64,000 nt of DNA from Gammaproteobacteria bacterium (GTDB lineage Bacteria > Pseudomonadota > Gammaproteobacteria > JAJFKO01): the NCBI GenBank assembly GCA_021773175.1, contig JAJFKO010000067.1:1-64000 (forward strand), in the 5' to 3' direction. The translations under genes were made by a program, and so were the position numbers. This document shows, piece after piece, positions 40,701 through 49,516 of the stretch. The notes beneath the pieces were generated by a model, which ran no database searches, was not told the DNA's origin, and saw only the letters and a list, made by a program, of their open reading frames with translations. Position 1 is the first letter of the stretch. Each line of letters starts with the position of its first letter.

Positions 40701-41813
40701 TGCTTGGCTCGCTTTATCACTAACCGATTTAGTTGTTACGCGTCGCAACTGTGGAAAGCGACCCTGACCCGCTTCTGCTTTTTGTTTACTTGACATTGCC
40801 GCGACAGGCGTACCACATAATCTATACGTTTCTTCTGTTGGCGTAGCGGTTAAAAACATCATTAAGAAGCTTTTAGCCAATTCCAATAAACGTTTACGGC
40901 GCTTTTCTTGCTCCATTGGTAAATGCTGCTCATCAAAAACTAAGACCGTATTACTTGCAGGAATTTCCACTAATAATTCTTGGTAATGGCTATCTAGTAA
41001 TTCTTCATAGCTAGCAACAATATAATTAGCGCCTGTTGTTCTCATTCTATCTAGAGCGGCTTTTGCAGCAGTATTCGTTTCTGCACTGCCAAGCCGGAGT
41101 AACAATAATTCGTCAACCATATCGTCAGGTAGCAAACGTTTAAAGTCATCCTTGAATTGCGGAATAAGTTTATAAGGCAAAGCAAATACACCATTGATAT
41201 TGGCTTTATGCAGAATCAAAAGCCATAATGCTTGCACGAATGTTTTACCGGAACCCGTCGCTAATGCAACGAGCATTGGCCGAATATCTTCACCTTGCTC
41301 AAGATGTTTGACAATATTATAGAGTGTTATTAAATGGCTTCGATAAAGAGGCAGTTTATCTGGTCCACCAAGCTCATAAGTTGTTGTACCATCTTTTTTA
41401 ACACGGACACCAATATTATATTTATTGTGTTGATCTATTTTAATAAATAATTTTTGTGAACTTAAAAACTGTAATTTTTCTTCATTGCTATATTTATTAA
41501 TAGCTTTAAGAGCGGGAGTCCGTGGAGTACTCACTTCACCAATTGCTTTGATTTCAACAGAATAAGAATCATCATCTTCTTTACTGAGCGTTATATTCCA
41601 TGTTTTATGATCAATAGTAATACTACGCTGTAAGCTAGCAGAAAAAGAGGCGCCCTTTATCATGTCATTAATGTAGTCTTCAAGACTCAGTGATTCACCA
41701 CCCGATATGGCGGGAAAGAGTTTCTCTTGTCCAGCAAAATCGATAGCTAAATAGGCGCTATAAATTGAATTAGTGGCATCCTTAAGACTCGCTTTTTGAG
41801 CATCTCCAAGCAC
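34785..41813 (-). CDS. Giant SF2 helicase-like protein with helical repeats, paralogue 2
   Basis: I place the start at the GTG at 41813, preceded by AAAGGAGAGAGCTT, the same arrangement as paralogue 1. An ATG 13 codons upstream is possible but unmatched in the paralogue. The 2342-residue product is closely similar to paralogue 1 over its full length. Walker A ATGSGKT is at 185-191, DEQH at 294-297 and TATPT at 322-326, with LTEGYSNPTLQT and VQGVGRLRG far downstream. The helical repeats, CQCHFNRH segment and basic C-terminus are also kept. Divergence is patchy: the helicase core and tail are most similar and parts of the repeat region least. Conservation of all ATPase motifs in both copies suggests selection for activity. 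The function is unknown. Confidence 0.85.
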   Translation of the reverse strand: MLGDAQKASLKDATNSIYSAYLAIDFAGQEKLFPAISGGESLSLEDYINDMIKGASFSASLQRSITIDHKTWNITLSKEDDDSYSVEIKAIGEVSTPRTPALKAINKYSNEEKLQFLSSQKLFIKIDQHNKYNIGVRVKKDGTTTYELGGPDKLPLYRSHLITLYNIVKHLEQGEDIRPMLVALATGSGKTFVQALWLLILHKANINGVFALPYKLIPQFKDDFKRLLPDDMVDELLLLRLGSAETNTAAKAALDRMRTTGANYIVASYEELLDSHYQELLVEIPASNTVLVFDEQHLPMEQEKRRKRLLELAKSFLMMFLTATPTEETYRLCGTPVAAMSSKQKAEAGQGRFPQLRRVTTKSVSDKASQARPSVWRLVLNSFSNIGARISSAVRRDERELGKLGVLDIVFGNIYSIVANAIQSPYSSTAASMLEEAEFLVEYKKSSHPSFYEARNNSAAEKRRAARWNLQVPMARNMLVIAYDNEELVNIHRQLEAQAKDAVNPAVYHEGNVKDRHDVYEFFQFYVGHTQSDSDAVAKKDRFSVDDRVGDHYRQRQIAERETTLPEGVTLPSLTEQLKYNILHGMIDYLLSYVTALPALELNQRRFDDLSALVTLVRDKFNDKFPASMTEAEITHVFVEKLTYDKDKNPKGIDAAGATEAAEILFLLTSYFRNLGGYDDRAPGFVDNWSLDKVLRNELKDYKGKLRYITDVYYGTHSLIAEDADKESIGKKIDAFAKMHAVHYVMDGMEDAEVSVSTAADLSQDENPARCRIVCGFTEEKYPLYDDKGLLSDKAKRRKRGALELLNDETKEFRYHRTTYEFDRPESDEPHIDRVIAVNYAKLSFCGMTVSNVLTEGYSNPTLQTVMSVIPRYGDDINSPAKAVQGVGRLRGLDETVEPYYIEGRGKKVKPAFDLKTLARKADYFGVFFKSQKRYNKAYLHALGKKVAKDINHWLQQHMDADDKVDPEEFEKATHHIMLDALREINNNNSHNFDLSRAQLVTVLNVARKELQAEQKSLKQPYKLSSLIQFVGSALYLSTSAIYRVRNIPTYILFRVQARRMQADASVSEETRIYAKIIRETQYKGLMRNAVVLKEFSNLFKRKEKAVDAQFAEDAADLPKYLKPESIATLNANFKAFFVPALSKFIVEKERAQVVKVANDFNDWHIIVHRNKGLLDIINDSDEQVARAEACLALFRNVPGLHNLKMKDVIIYPKATAENMGEQAGKEMEALFEKHFIQALKDYFTSDDFADEVLIYFFDIKASDEIILILETHGEEFAERFYADVIKPNEADLRTQKNILRVNKGFLDEKNSKSDTVRMLSADVLAEQAQTALTAIKVLSVTIEEDLSEHLVPGFAKEVAPQHLKPVVQQNFNIIFKEQLAPALVKLFPPEFHQQIMLAVLQCDDWHVALARHAETLQALQTKPAALNRLALELLLDHLREKELVVNISAEVVLRDLAEVSKASAEQAKREIVNSLVAATSISGDIATTNVMAAVGVLASKLQTAEFQQYFEPVFTYTGYLLFVDSLKNNFTARLFAEKLMEVANNAAQEEFELDMMQALRSTVLEAVYTDERTRPTLLQDGMFSAFGDLQALQEQINQAPKEYFEDSLDKVVLRSLKFETKTEFNQHVRQGLIPVLLQWINPEFLARAEAAMLAYDDWAQLLANHKDELDALDRIYQQVVDAADNVKIPLAERQRIHELVFKIMREIPELASFDKDFHGVDYLSGLDEASSSFENTITDIFSPRCPQPEKAAMCQDMLSYLRGETFFSLLGMIFPETVCQEIKAEILGEQGKQVAAFLVAHALTCIEEEKDFADDINEIVDLFKRSGLFTGIKSERVDELAEAGEEIVKEFEAEVRYEADHDDATDRENLSGFIHQHIDRDKVDVFVRQELVPLLQQPLLLTILRSSIGIFSADELEVLLGKFEKYRDEAPQLANDMSRFIILLKKKDYRQIAEDFISISKINPKISKDDIRLTEILDAMSDIYDEMLNCQCHFNRHSKKGDEDPQPENKRYEELNAESPKSKSVLLPDVDDDLADIRTHVGNSQLSFYTRKFGYLQALRQAFPLASRVSAFGSEKQVRQLRQADEHMLKPVAESVDRRYLGRFVRLRHGIRAGIADARRNIANGVRSIARFVLPKVVTQDAEVLQLAQTPHLERNYDRRAYTHGKVLTSMACFTAHDVATNDCDIDVLEARHRAVEDDDYCKDFIYAEKSALRDKVDHYRERLAKKGIINVPSGHSVQKIRLDQYNIPSGSTLMLVRKFNKIQDLRAIVMNACYDFPARIKLYEAELAKPETQAILGEHRSMVPISGNLRFWRSSGSCALQAAQKRIQRSPVEVMSKRYN

Positions 41814-42045
41814 AAGCTCTCTCCTTTCTCTACTTTTTCGGAATAACAACATAACAACAACTGTTGCTGTATTGGATTGAAGTTATACAGAACTTATGGA
41901 AAAGGTTCAACTTTATTCAAAATAATTGGGGAGTATTTGGAAGATAACCTGATACGGAAATCTAACATAATAACTTGATATTAAAGGAATTACTGTTAGC
42001 CCATATGACCTTTATCACGAACAAGCTTGATTATAACAAGCTACT

Positions 42046-45000
42046 TCAGTGCGCAAGGCCATAGTGCCGAGGCGCTAAATGTAAAGGTGATGTTTGACTT
42101 TGCGCTCGTGCATCTCGTAAACGACAATTTGCCGAAGTTCGCCAAAAATGCCGATTCGCACTGATAGGTAATCTTGTATGGTGCTGACTTAGCAATGCAT
42201 GTGTTTTTTCACTATCAAGAAGTTTGTGATAAGCCGCGACTCTATCCGCATAACTAAATTGTGAATTTGTTAGTAGTCTGCGTATATCTTGGACTCTATT
42301 AAAGGTTTCCTTGAGTCTTTGAACATGACGACTGTCATCATTTAATATACTTAAACGATCGAAACGATTAACCGTTGCACTGCGTATGCCATTACCCCAT
42401 AGCATGCCATTGTATGTTTCAAACTCAGCATCCCATCTCGCTTTCTCAGCATGCAAGTACTCACGACAGCGATTAACATCGTTTAATGCATTGAAACGAC
42501 CAGCAACAATATCCTTTTGGCAATCATTCTGAGCAACATCTCTTCTAGAAAAAGGTGAGAGTGTCGCCATAACGCTAGCATGGGTATAAGCGCTGGCTTC
42601 ACAGCGCTGTGCAAGAGGGGCCAAGATTTGTGGTTCTAACGTCGCTGCTTTATTAGATGATGGTACAACTTTACTTGCAACAGCACTAACGCTATGCCCT
42701 AAAGATCGTAAAGCTGCTGTCATTGCCGATGCAATAGCTCGTGCGCGCTGAATAGTTCGCATTGTATGACGACGATTAACAGTCCATGCTAATGGCAGCA
42801 CCATATGGTCGTTGACTAAACGTAAATGTGCAATATGACTGGCATTGCGTTGCTTTCTTGTGCGTCGAGCATAATAAGCTGCATTAAAAGCAGCAGCAGT
42901 GCGTAAGCTTTGTTGTAAATAATTTCCTACTGACGAAAACCGTGCTGATGAAACACCTGTCGCGGCTTTAACACTGCTAACAGCAGCGTCACCACCAATC
43001 GCGACGACAACTTTCGATTCTTGTGTGCCTGGAAAATCATCCGCACCAAGCGCTGCAAAAGGTTTAGCATGGAAGTGGTGTTGGCAAGCCAGCATTTCAT
43101 CATATAGTTTAGTGATAGCATCAAGAATTTCTCGTAATTTAAGTGTATTAAGATTTAGGTTATCACTATTAGCAGGTGATACAAACTGAACACATAATCT
43201 CACATAGTTTTTTGCATTGAGTAATGTAACAAACTCTTTAATTTCTTTAGCAAGATTAGTCGCAACAGTACTTTCATACCCCAGCTTTTGTAGTAGGAAT
43301 GTTAACTGTTCATCCGCAACACGCTCAGTTATGTAATTAATAATTTTCCGGAATTGTGCTTGTTGAATTAAGGGTAGTAATTGTGATTCTATAAATGAGT
43401 CAACAGTCGTTCTATTAATATAATTTGTTGAAGAACTCGTTGCTGGCAATAAAGCCTCATTATACTTACATCCAGATTCTCGCAGTAATTGTTGCTCAAA
43501 AAGTTGGAGCTCTTGCCCAGCAGCACCAAGCGTATTATCCAAAGTAGTACTTACCGTAGCAGCACCAATAATTTCTTGCTGCAATAGTTCTTCTTCTGTC
43601 TTTTGCAATTCCTCCAGATAATCAAACACCTGACGAGATACATCAGCTTCAGAACAACCAGTAATATCGATGAGCATTTTAATAAAAAGTGCTTTAAGTG
43701 CTACTTTGCTATCAGCATCAAAATTTCTTAAGTCACGAGTAGATAATTGTAATCGTTGTATTTCTGCAGCATGTCTTTTAAAAAAATCTACCCAATCAGT
43801 ATAACCTTCAACTTTTTCAGTGAACATCCGCACTAAATCACGTGTTTCACCACCTTCTATCCAAAATTTAATGACAGGCATTAATTTTTCTTTAAACTGT
43901 TTCGCTAATGCATTTTCCACAACCCTAACATCAGTGCTTGAATCACCTGCGCAATGCTCATTTACGGCTAGCAAAGCAGCTTGAAAATTTTTCCACATAC
44001 TATAAATAGTCGAAATTCTCTCAATGGCACCACTGTTCGCAGTTAATTCTTGCTCTATAAAATTAATAAATTCTGACATACTAGGAACACAGTTTCCTTG
44101 TCTACGATAAAATGCCAAATAATTACTAACAAAAACATCTTTTTTAGTATTACTCGTCATTATAACTTCAAGAATCGCCTCTGCCTCTGGATTAAAAAAA
44201 AGCCCTATATTGTCAACAAAGTCATCCTCAAAAAAAATTTCTTCAACCTGTTTTTTAGGTAATACTGTCTTACCGGCACTAGACATCAACAAATCATCTA
44301 ACGTTAATATTGCTAAACCTGGCACCTTAGATAAAAGATCAAAAGCCGCTTGTCGATATTCAGTAGGATTTATTGTACTTGCTAACTGGTAAAATAAGTC
44401 TTTATGTCGACTAAAAAAAGCATACCAATCTTCAACTGCATTTAATCTGGTTGTTACTAAAAACTCTTGTTCAGTTTTAACCAGACGTAGTAATGCAGGA
44501 ATAAAATTGGCAGTAATATTGTTATTAACATGTCTTAACGCTGCATAGTCTAAATAACACTGCATAGGAGGTAGCCCGGTCGAAAATGGTTCTTTTATAA
44601 CAGCCATGCGGCTATTATAAAAGCTCATCATTTCACGCCATACCATCGCATTTTGTAATAATTGTTGATATGAACTTCCTAAAATAATCTTTCTGTAAAT
44701 AACTTTTGCATTGACTACGCTAGCGACTAAAGGGGAAGTTTCACCTTCCTCATTTTTCCCACCTTTCTTACGTTTCGTTTTAACCGATAATGCTTGCCGC
44801 AGTTTAAGCCAAGAAAATAGATTCATTGTTAAATAGAGAGATAATGTGGCACTATAAAAAAGTGTTCGCATCGCACTTGCAACAAATGACATGGGCTGTA
44901 AATATTGTAAAGTTACCTGCTTAAGTCTTAATTGTTTATGCACTTCCACCAAAACTGTTGCTAACTGCTTCCGTGAAACATTAATTTGATATTGATTATC

Positions 45001-46242
45001 TCGATTTAAATCACGCAAGCAGGTGTAGATTAACTCATACACTCTTTTTTCTAACGCCTCAGAATCAAGTTCTCCATTAGCTGTAGAATTGACTTCAATC
45101 CAAGTATTAATTTCTTCTGCAACACGCTTTCCAATATCACGTAATTGCGCTTTTTGACTTTTCTGGCGACGTTGAGCACGACTGATTGATATAGGCTTAG
45201 CTAAGTGCTTGAATTGATTTTCTGTCGATTCGTCAGCTAGAAAAAATGAAGAATGCTTTTGCCAAAACGCTTTTAAACGTTGATAGCGACGTTCACTCAT
45301 CGATGCGCCACCACTTTGGTAGAGTAAAACAGTAGAAGCAGGATCGACAGCAAACAAATCTTGATAATGCTTTGAAAACAATACCTCATGATCAGCAACA
45401 ACACAGGTTGCCGTGTTTGCTGACTCAAGCTCCACACCGACACTATCAACAAGACCTGAAGACTTTTTAAAACTTTGTAATGCTTGCACAGCAGAAGAGC
45501 TTGCGTCGCTATCAACAGTAATCGTTGTGATGCTTTCTGCCTGCAAAGCTAACTCTGCGGGCAAAAATTGTTGTACAGACTCTACAAATCTTGCGACTAA
45601 TTCAGCAGGCAAAGCAACGATAGCATTGGCTTTTGTATATCTTAAAATTAACAGCCAGAGTGCTTGCAACCTCAGCCTATCATTTTCATCTTCTGTTGCT
45701 GCGAGCATTGACTGAGCACGATTGCCTCGACCTAAATGCTGAATAATCTGGTAAAAAATATCTAAATGCTGTCGTTGTAATCTTTTTGCATCAGCTCCAT
45801 TTAAAGTAATGTTATCTCGAGCATCTGAGTCTACTTGTATATTAAAGTGACCCTCGGTTTCTGATGTTTTATTAAAAACTAAAGTATGTAAACCTAATAA
45901 TTGAAAAATTTCTGCAACAGAATATTGATTAAGCGGTTTAATTTTTACTGGCGTAGGTTTTGACTTTCCCGCTGATTGAGGATCAAGCTTTATAGAATAT
46001 TGCCGATCATTATCCGGTGATTTTGTTATAGTAATATACCAAGTCCTTCGACCAACTAAAAACTGTTCTTTAGTTTTACCGCTACTGATATAGCTTTGTA
46101 TAAGTTGTAATAAAGATATTGCTTCTCGTGATGAATCAATAACAAAATATGAACCCGTTTGTGAAAACTCTAATGCTAGAAAAGCACGGTATAATAACTC
46201 TGAAGACTGTCTAAGCTCTGTTCCTTGTTCTGCACCAAACAT
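42046..46242 (-). CDS. Paralogue 3 of the giant family, helicase motifs lost
   Basis: The ATG at 46242, with TTAGGAGG upstream, gives 1398 residues in an unbroken frame. The N-terminal domain aligns with paralogues 1 and 2, but the Walker A site reads AATEDENDRLRLQALW (from about residue 181), the DEQH position reads LLYQSGGAS, and TATPT is replaced by FFLADESTE. Between about residues 355 and 367 the alignment jumps over some 575 residues, removing motifs V and VI. The linker (GKRVAEEINTWIE), a hydrophobic pair near 455-485, the helical repeats and the basic tail remain. It looks like a non-catalytic paralogue under retention, not a fresh pseudogene. It begins 45 bases downstream of pyk, possibly on that transcript. 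Confidence 0.82.
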   Translation of the reverse strand: MFGAEQGTELRQSSELLYRAFLALEFSQTGSYFVIDSSREAISLLQLIQSYISSGKTKEQFLVGRRTWYITITKSPDNDRQYSIKLDPQSAGKSKPTPVKIKPLNQYSVAEIFQLLGLHTLVFNKTSETEGHFNIQVDSDARDNITLNGADAKRLQRQHLDIFYQIIQHLGRGNRAQSMLAATEDENDRLRLQALWLLILRYTKANAIVALPAELVARFVESVQQFLPAELALQAESITTITVDSDASSSAVQALQSFKKSSGLVDSVGVELESANTATCVVADHEVLFSKHYQDLFAVDPASTVLLYQSGGASMSERRYQRLKAFWQKHSSFFLADESTENQFKHLAKPISISRAQRRQKSQKAQLRDIGKRVAEEINTWIEVNSTANGELDSEALEKRVYELIYTCLRDLNRDNQYQINVSRKQLATVLVEVHKQLRLKQVTLQYLQPMSFVASAMRTLFYSATLSLYLTMNLFSWLKLRQALSVKTKRKKGGKNEEGETSPLVASVVNAKVIYRKIILGSSYQQLLQNAMVWREMMSFYNSRMAVIKEPFSTGLPPMQCYLDYAALRHVNNNITANFIPALLRLVKTEQEFLVTTRLNAVEDWYAFFSRHKDLFYQLASTINPTEYRQAAFDLLSKVPGLAILTLDDLLMSSAGKTVLPKKQVEEIFFEDDFVDNIGLFFNPEAEAILEVIMTSNTKKDVFVSNYLAFYRRQGNCVPSMSEFINFIEQELTANSGAIERISTIYSMWKNFQAALLAVNEHCAGDSSTDVRVVENALAKQFKEKLMPVIKFWIEGGETRDLVRMFTEKVEGYTDWVDFFKRHAAEIQRLQLSTRDLRNFDADSKVALKALFIKMLIDITGCSEADVSRQVFDYLEELQKTEEELLQQEIIGAATVSTTLDNTLGAAGQELQLFEQQLLRESGCKYNEALLPATSSSTNYINRTTVDSFIESQLLPLIQQAQFRKIINYITERVADEQLTFLLQKLGYESTVATNLAKEIKEFVTLLNAKNYVRLCVQFVSPANSDNLNLNTLKLREILDAITKLYDEMLACQHHFHAKPFAALGADDFPGTQESKVVVAIGGDAAVSSVKAATGVSSARFSSVGNYLQQSLRTAAAFNAAYYARRTRKQRNASHIAHLRLVNDHMVLPLAWTVNRRHTMRTIQRARAIASAMTAALRSLGHSVSAVASKVVPSSNKAATLEPQILAPLAQRCEASAYTHASVMATLSPFSRRDVAQNDCQKDIVAGRFNALNDVNRCREYLHAEKARWDAEFETYNGMLWGNGIRSATVNRFDRLSILNDDSRHVQRLKETFNRVQDIRRLLTNSQFSYADRVAAYHKLLDSEKTHALLSQHHTRLPISANRHFWRTSANCRLRDARAQSQTSPLHLAPRHYGLAH

Positions 46243-46287
46243 CAAACCTCCTAATTGTTCTAAGTAATTAATAACTATCCTCAGTTA

Positions 46288-47742
46288 TTAAAATAAATTC
46301 CCACCCACTTTTAAAATCTTCATTACATTAGTGCCTCCATGCACACCACTAATATCACCTTTGGTTAAGATCACCAAATCACCGTCGTCAACAATGCCAT
46401 GGTGCTGCATAGCAGCAACGGCTTTAGCATTGAGTTCATCACGGGTAAATTTAGTCACATCAAAATCAATGGCATAAACACCACGGTACAATGTCACTTT
46501 GCGCTGCGTTAACACGTTGCGTGATAAGGCATAAACAGGAATACCAGAACGAATACGTGACATCCAGTGTGGTGTTGCACCTGATTCGGTTAAGGCAAGT
46601 ATCGCTTTAATATTCATATGATTCGCCGTAAACATAGTTGCCATCGCAATTGCTTCATCAATACCATCGAATTCCGGACTATCATCATATTGTCGTGTTG
46701 TAATGCGTTGGCGACGACTATATTTTTCAGCACTTAAACAAACACGTGACATCATTTCAATAACACGAGCCGGGAAATCCCCAACCGCACTTTCAGCCGA
46801 TAACATTACCGCATCGGTGCCATCTAAAACCGCATTGGCAACATCACTAACTTCAGCACGGGTTGGTGTGCTGCTGTGAATCATGGTTTCCATCATTTGT
46901 GTTGCGGTAATCGTTGGTTTGTCCATCATACGTGCTTGGTGAATAATGTGTTTTTGTACTCCAGGCACTTCAGGTTCACCAATTTCTACGGCTAGATCAC
47001 CACGAGCCACCATTACTGCATCTGAGGCTAAAATAATTTCATCGAGATTCTCGACCGCTTCAACGCGTTCAATCTTGGCTATCAGTCCAGCATGACCATT
47101 GGCCTTTTCAATTAAGCCTCGAGCTTCATGCATATCATCGGCATCGCGCGGAAATGAAATCGCGATATAATCCGCCCCCAAACTTAAGGCAATGCCTAAA
47201 TCATTTTTATCTTTATCAGTAAGCGCTTTCGCCGATAAACCACCGCCTTTACGGTTAATGCCTTTGTTATTAGAAAGCTTTCCACCAACAGCAACTTCAC
47301 AATGAATTTTTTCATCAACAATTTTATTTACTTCAAAAACTAAGCGGCCATCATCAAGCAATAAAATATCGCCTTTACTAACATCGTAAGGTAGTACTTT
47401 ATAATCGATACCTACAGCTTGCTGATCCCCCAAATCTTCATCTAAATTAGCATCAAGAATAAAATGATCACCAGCCTTTAATTCAATAGATCCTTTTTTA
47501 AATTTAGCGATACGAATTTTTGGCCCTTGTAAATCAGCTAAAACGCCTATTTCACGACCATATTTTTTTGCAGTTTCACGCACATATTGAATTCGTTTAG
47601 CATGATCTTCTGCTACGCCATGTGAAAAGTTTAACCGCACTAAGTCAACACCAGCCGTCATCATATCTGCAAACATGTCGCCTTCATCAGTAGCGGGACC
47701 TAAGGTTGCTATAATTTTTGTTCTTCGTAATATATTCGCCAT
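46288..47742 (-). CDS. pyk: Pyruvate kinase
   Basis: Pyruvate kinase converts phosphoenolpyruvate and ADP to pyruvate and ATP. The 484-residue protein starts RRTKIIATLGPATDE and has VDLVRLNFSHG, the catalytic region GLIAKIERVEAVENLDEI (active-site Lys), and MVARGDLAVEIG. An ATQMMETM segment and a C-terminal regulatory domain follow, with LTESGATPHWMSR. An AAGGATAAAC site precedes the ATG. It follows pgk by 37 bases in the same direction, so the two form an operon, as in related gammaproteobacteria. The giant paralogue 3 follows where fba is often found in relatives. Confidence 0.96.
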   Translation of the reverse strand: MANILRRTKIIATLGPATDEGDMFADMMTAGVDLVRLNFSHGVAEDHAKRIQYVRETAKKYGREIGVLADLQGPKIRIAKFKKGSIELKAGDHFILDANLDEDLGDQQAVGIDYKVLPYDVSKGDILLLDDGRLVFEVNKIVDEKIHCEVAVGGKLSNNKGINRKGGGLSAKALTDKDKNDLGIALSLGADYIAISFPRDADDMHEARGLIEKANGHAGLIAKIERVEAVENLDEIILASDAVMVARGDLAVEIGEPEVPGVQKHIIHQARMMDKPTITATQMMETMIHSSTPTRAEVSDVANAVLDGTDAVMLSAESAVGDFPARVIEMMSRVCLSAEKYSRRQRITTRQYDDSPEFDGIDEAIAMATMFTANHMNIKAILALTESGATPHWMSRIRSGIPVYALSRNVLTQRKVTLYRGVYAIDFDVTKFTRDELNAKAVAAMQHHGIVDDGDLVILTKGDISGVHGGTNVMKILKVGGNLF

Positions 47743-47779
47743 GAAAGTTTATCCTTAAAATTCTACGACCCTTTATTCA

Positions 47780-48955
47780 CTATGCAGCTTTACAGCTCTC
47801 TTTTAATATTTCTACCGCGGGTAATGCTTTGCCTTCAATATATTTTAAGAAAGCACCTCCACCGGTTGACATATAAGAAATATGATTACTAATTTCGAAC
47901 TTCTCAATAGCAGCAAGCGTATCGCCACCACCCGCAATTGAAAAAGCCGAGCTACTGGCAATGGCATCAGCAACGACCTCGGTACCAGCGGCAAAGGCTG
48001 GAAATTCAAATACACCAACAGGACCATTCCATAAAATGGTTTTTGCATTCATTAAATCTGTAGCCATATGTCGTGCTGTCGCTGGGCCAATATCTAAAAT
48101 CATGTCGTCAGCATCAATATCGGTAATACGTTTTATTTCTGCTTTAGCATCAGCAGAGAATTCTTTAGCAACAATCACATCGTTTGGTAGTGGAATCGTT
48201 ACATTACTTGCTTCAGCTTGCTCCAATAGTTTTTTGCAGGTAGGAATTAAATCTTCTTCATAAAGTGATTTACCAACATTGAAACCTTGTGCAGCAATAA
48301 AAGTATTGGCAATACCACCACCAACAATCAAGCAATCAACTTTCTCAATTAGTGCTGATAATACGTCTAACTTGGTTGATACTTTAGAACCACCAACAAT
48401 TGCCATAACTGGTTTTTTTGGTTCTGCTAATGCCGTGCTTAATGCAGTTAACTCTTTATTGAGCAGAGGACCTGCGCAAGCAACGGGTGCATATTTGGCA
48501 ACACCATGAGTAGAGGCTTGAGCGCGATGAGCGGTTGCAAAAGCATCCATAACAAACACATCGCACAATGCAGCATAGCGTTTTGCTAAATCATCACTAT
48601 CCGCTTTTTCACCAACATTAAAACGTACATTCTCACATAAAACCACTTCACCAGGTTGTATATCTAATCCGTTTAAATAATCACGGACCAGTTTGACAGG
48701 TTGACCTAATAACTCTCCGAGCTTCACGGCAACCAGCGCTAAAGAATTTGCTTCAGAGAATTCACCTTCTTCAGGGCGACCAAGATGCGATAGTAAAATT
48801 ACCGCGGCATTTTGTTGCAGTGCTAATTGAATGGTTGGCAGTGTAGATTTTAAGCGAGTGGTACTGGTGATAACACCATCCTGAATCGGTACATTTAGAT
48901 CTTCACGAATCAAAACGCGTTTGTTCTGCAGATCAATATCATTCATGCTCAACAT
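47780..48955 (-). CDS. pgk: Phosphoglycerate kinase
   Basis: Pgk transfers a phosphate from 1,3-bisphosphoglycerate to ADP. The frame is open for a further 80 codons upstream, but I chose the ATG at 48955 because AGAGGAAAA lies at the right distance and the protein then begins [21 protein letters not shown], as in the family. It has 391 residues, close to E. coli Pgk (387). Motifs include [36 protein letters not shown] and the C-terminal [14 protein letters not shown]. In relatives pgk directly follows gap; here about 3.8 kb of accessory genes lie between them. Confidence 0.96.
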   Translation of the reverse strand: MLSMNDIDLQNKRVLIREDLNVPIQDGVITSTTRLKSTLPTIQLALQQNAAVILLSHLGRPEEGEFSEANSLALVAVKLGELLGQPVKLVRDYLNGLDIQPGEVVLCENVRFNVGEKADSDDLAKRYAALCDVFVMDAFATAHRAQASTHGVAKYAPVACAGPLLNKELTALSTALAEPKKPVMAIVGGSKVSTKLDVLSALIEKVDCLIVGGGIANTFIAAQGFNVGKSLYEEDLIPTCKKLLEQAEASNVTIPLPNDVIVAKEFSADAKAEIKRITDIDADDMILDIGPATARHMATDLMNAKTILWNGPVGVFEFPAFAAGTEVVADAIASSSAFSIAGGGDTLAAIEKFEISNHISYMSTGGGAFLKYIEGKALPAVEILKESCKAA

Positions 48956-49516
48956 AGCTATTTTCCTCTTAACAAATATGCCGTGCATTGTAGACCTTGG
49001 CAGACCGTGAAACAAGTAAAGACTTGTCCATGAGAGAGCTAAGCCGTTGAAACTCATCCGACATCTTTGTCTATACCGCTCGCATTTCGAAGAACGAGCA
49101 GCCATTTCATCGATAGAATAAACTTTATTTAATACTTGATAATTTAAGTCGTCAATTAATAGCTTTAAATTCACGGGTACTGTAACCCAATCCACACCAA
49201 TATTTTTATTTAATTTTCTAACCCGCTAATATTGCGGTGTTATTGAGAAACGGTACTGATTCGTCATGGAGCAGAAATAAATGATGTTGCAGTATCTGAA
49301 ATGATCGAGAAACATACATGCGAAGAGCAAGCAAGTACAGCTTTACGCTCAACCATTACCAAGGCTCGCAAAGCCCATGCTCAAGAAGAAGCGTTTCGTA
49401 AAGCACCACACGGATCAATGCCGTTATATGGCACAAATGACAGAAGTGAAAGGAAAGAAAGGCAAACTTCAAGCGCGCCCCCTTGTGTTCAACCAGCTGC
49501 AACCAAATCATCACTA
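48956..49516. other. Gene-poor gap upstream of pgk with an uncertain small open frame
   Basis: No confident gene is present. On the minus strand the pgk frame stays open to about 49195, but the translation ([15 protein letters not shown] and onward) has no known match to me and no ribosome site. On the plus strand a frame from an ATG at 49301 to a stop at 49534 encodes 77 basic residues. Read further upstream without a start it gives ETVLIRHGAEIND, faintly reminiscent of an ankyrin-repeat turn. It overlaps the end of the gene at 49517. It is most likely a relic or chance frame. The promoter of pgk should lie in this gap. Confidence 0.4.

Noticed and set aside
48956-49195. N-terminal extension of phosphoglycerate kinase by 80 codons
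   Set aside because: The extension matches nothing in the Pgk family, and the ATG at 48955 has a well-placed ribosome site.
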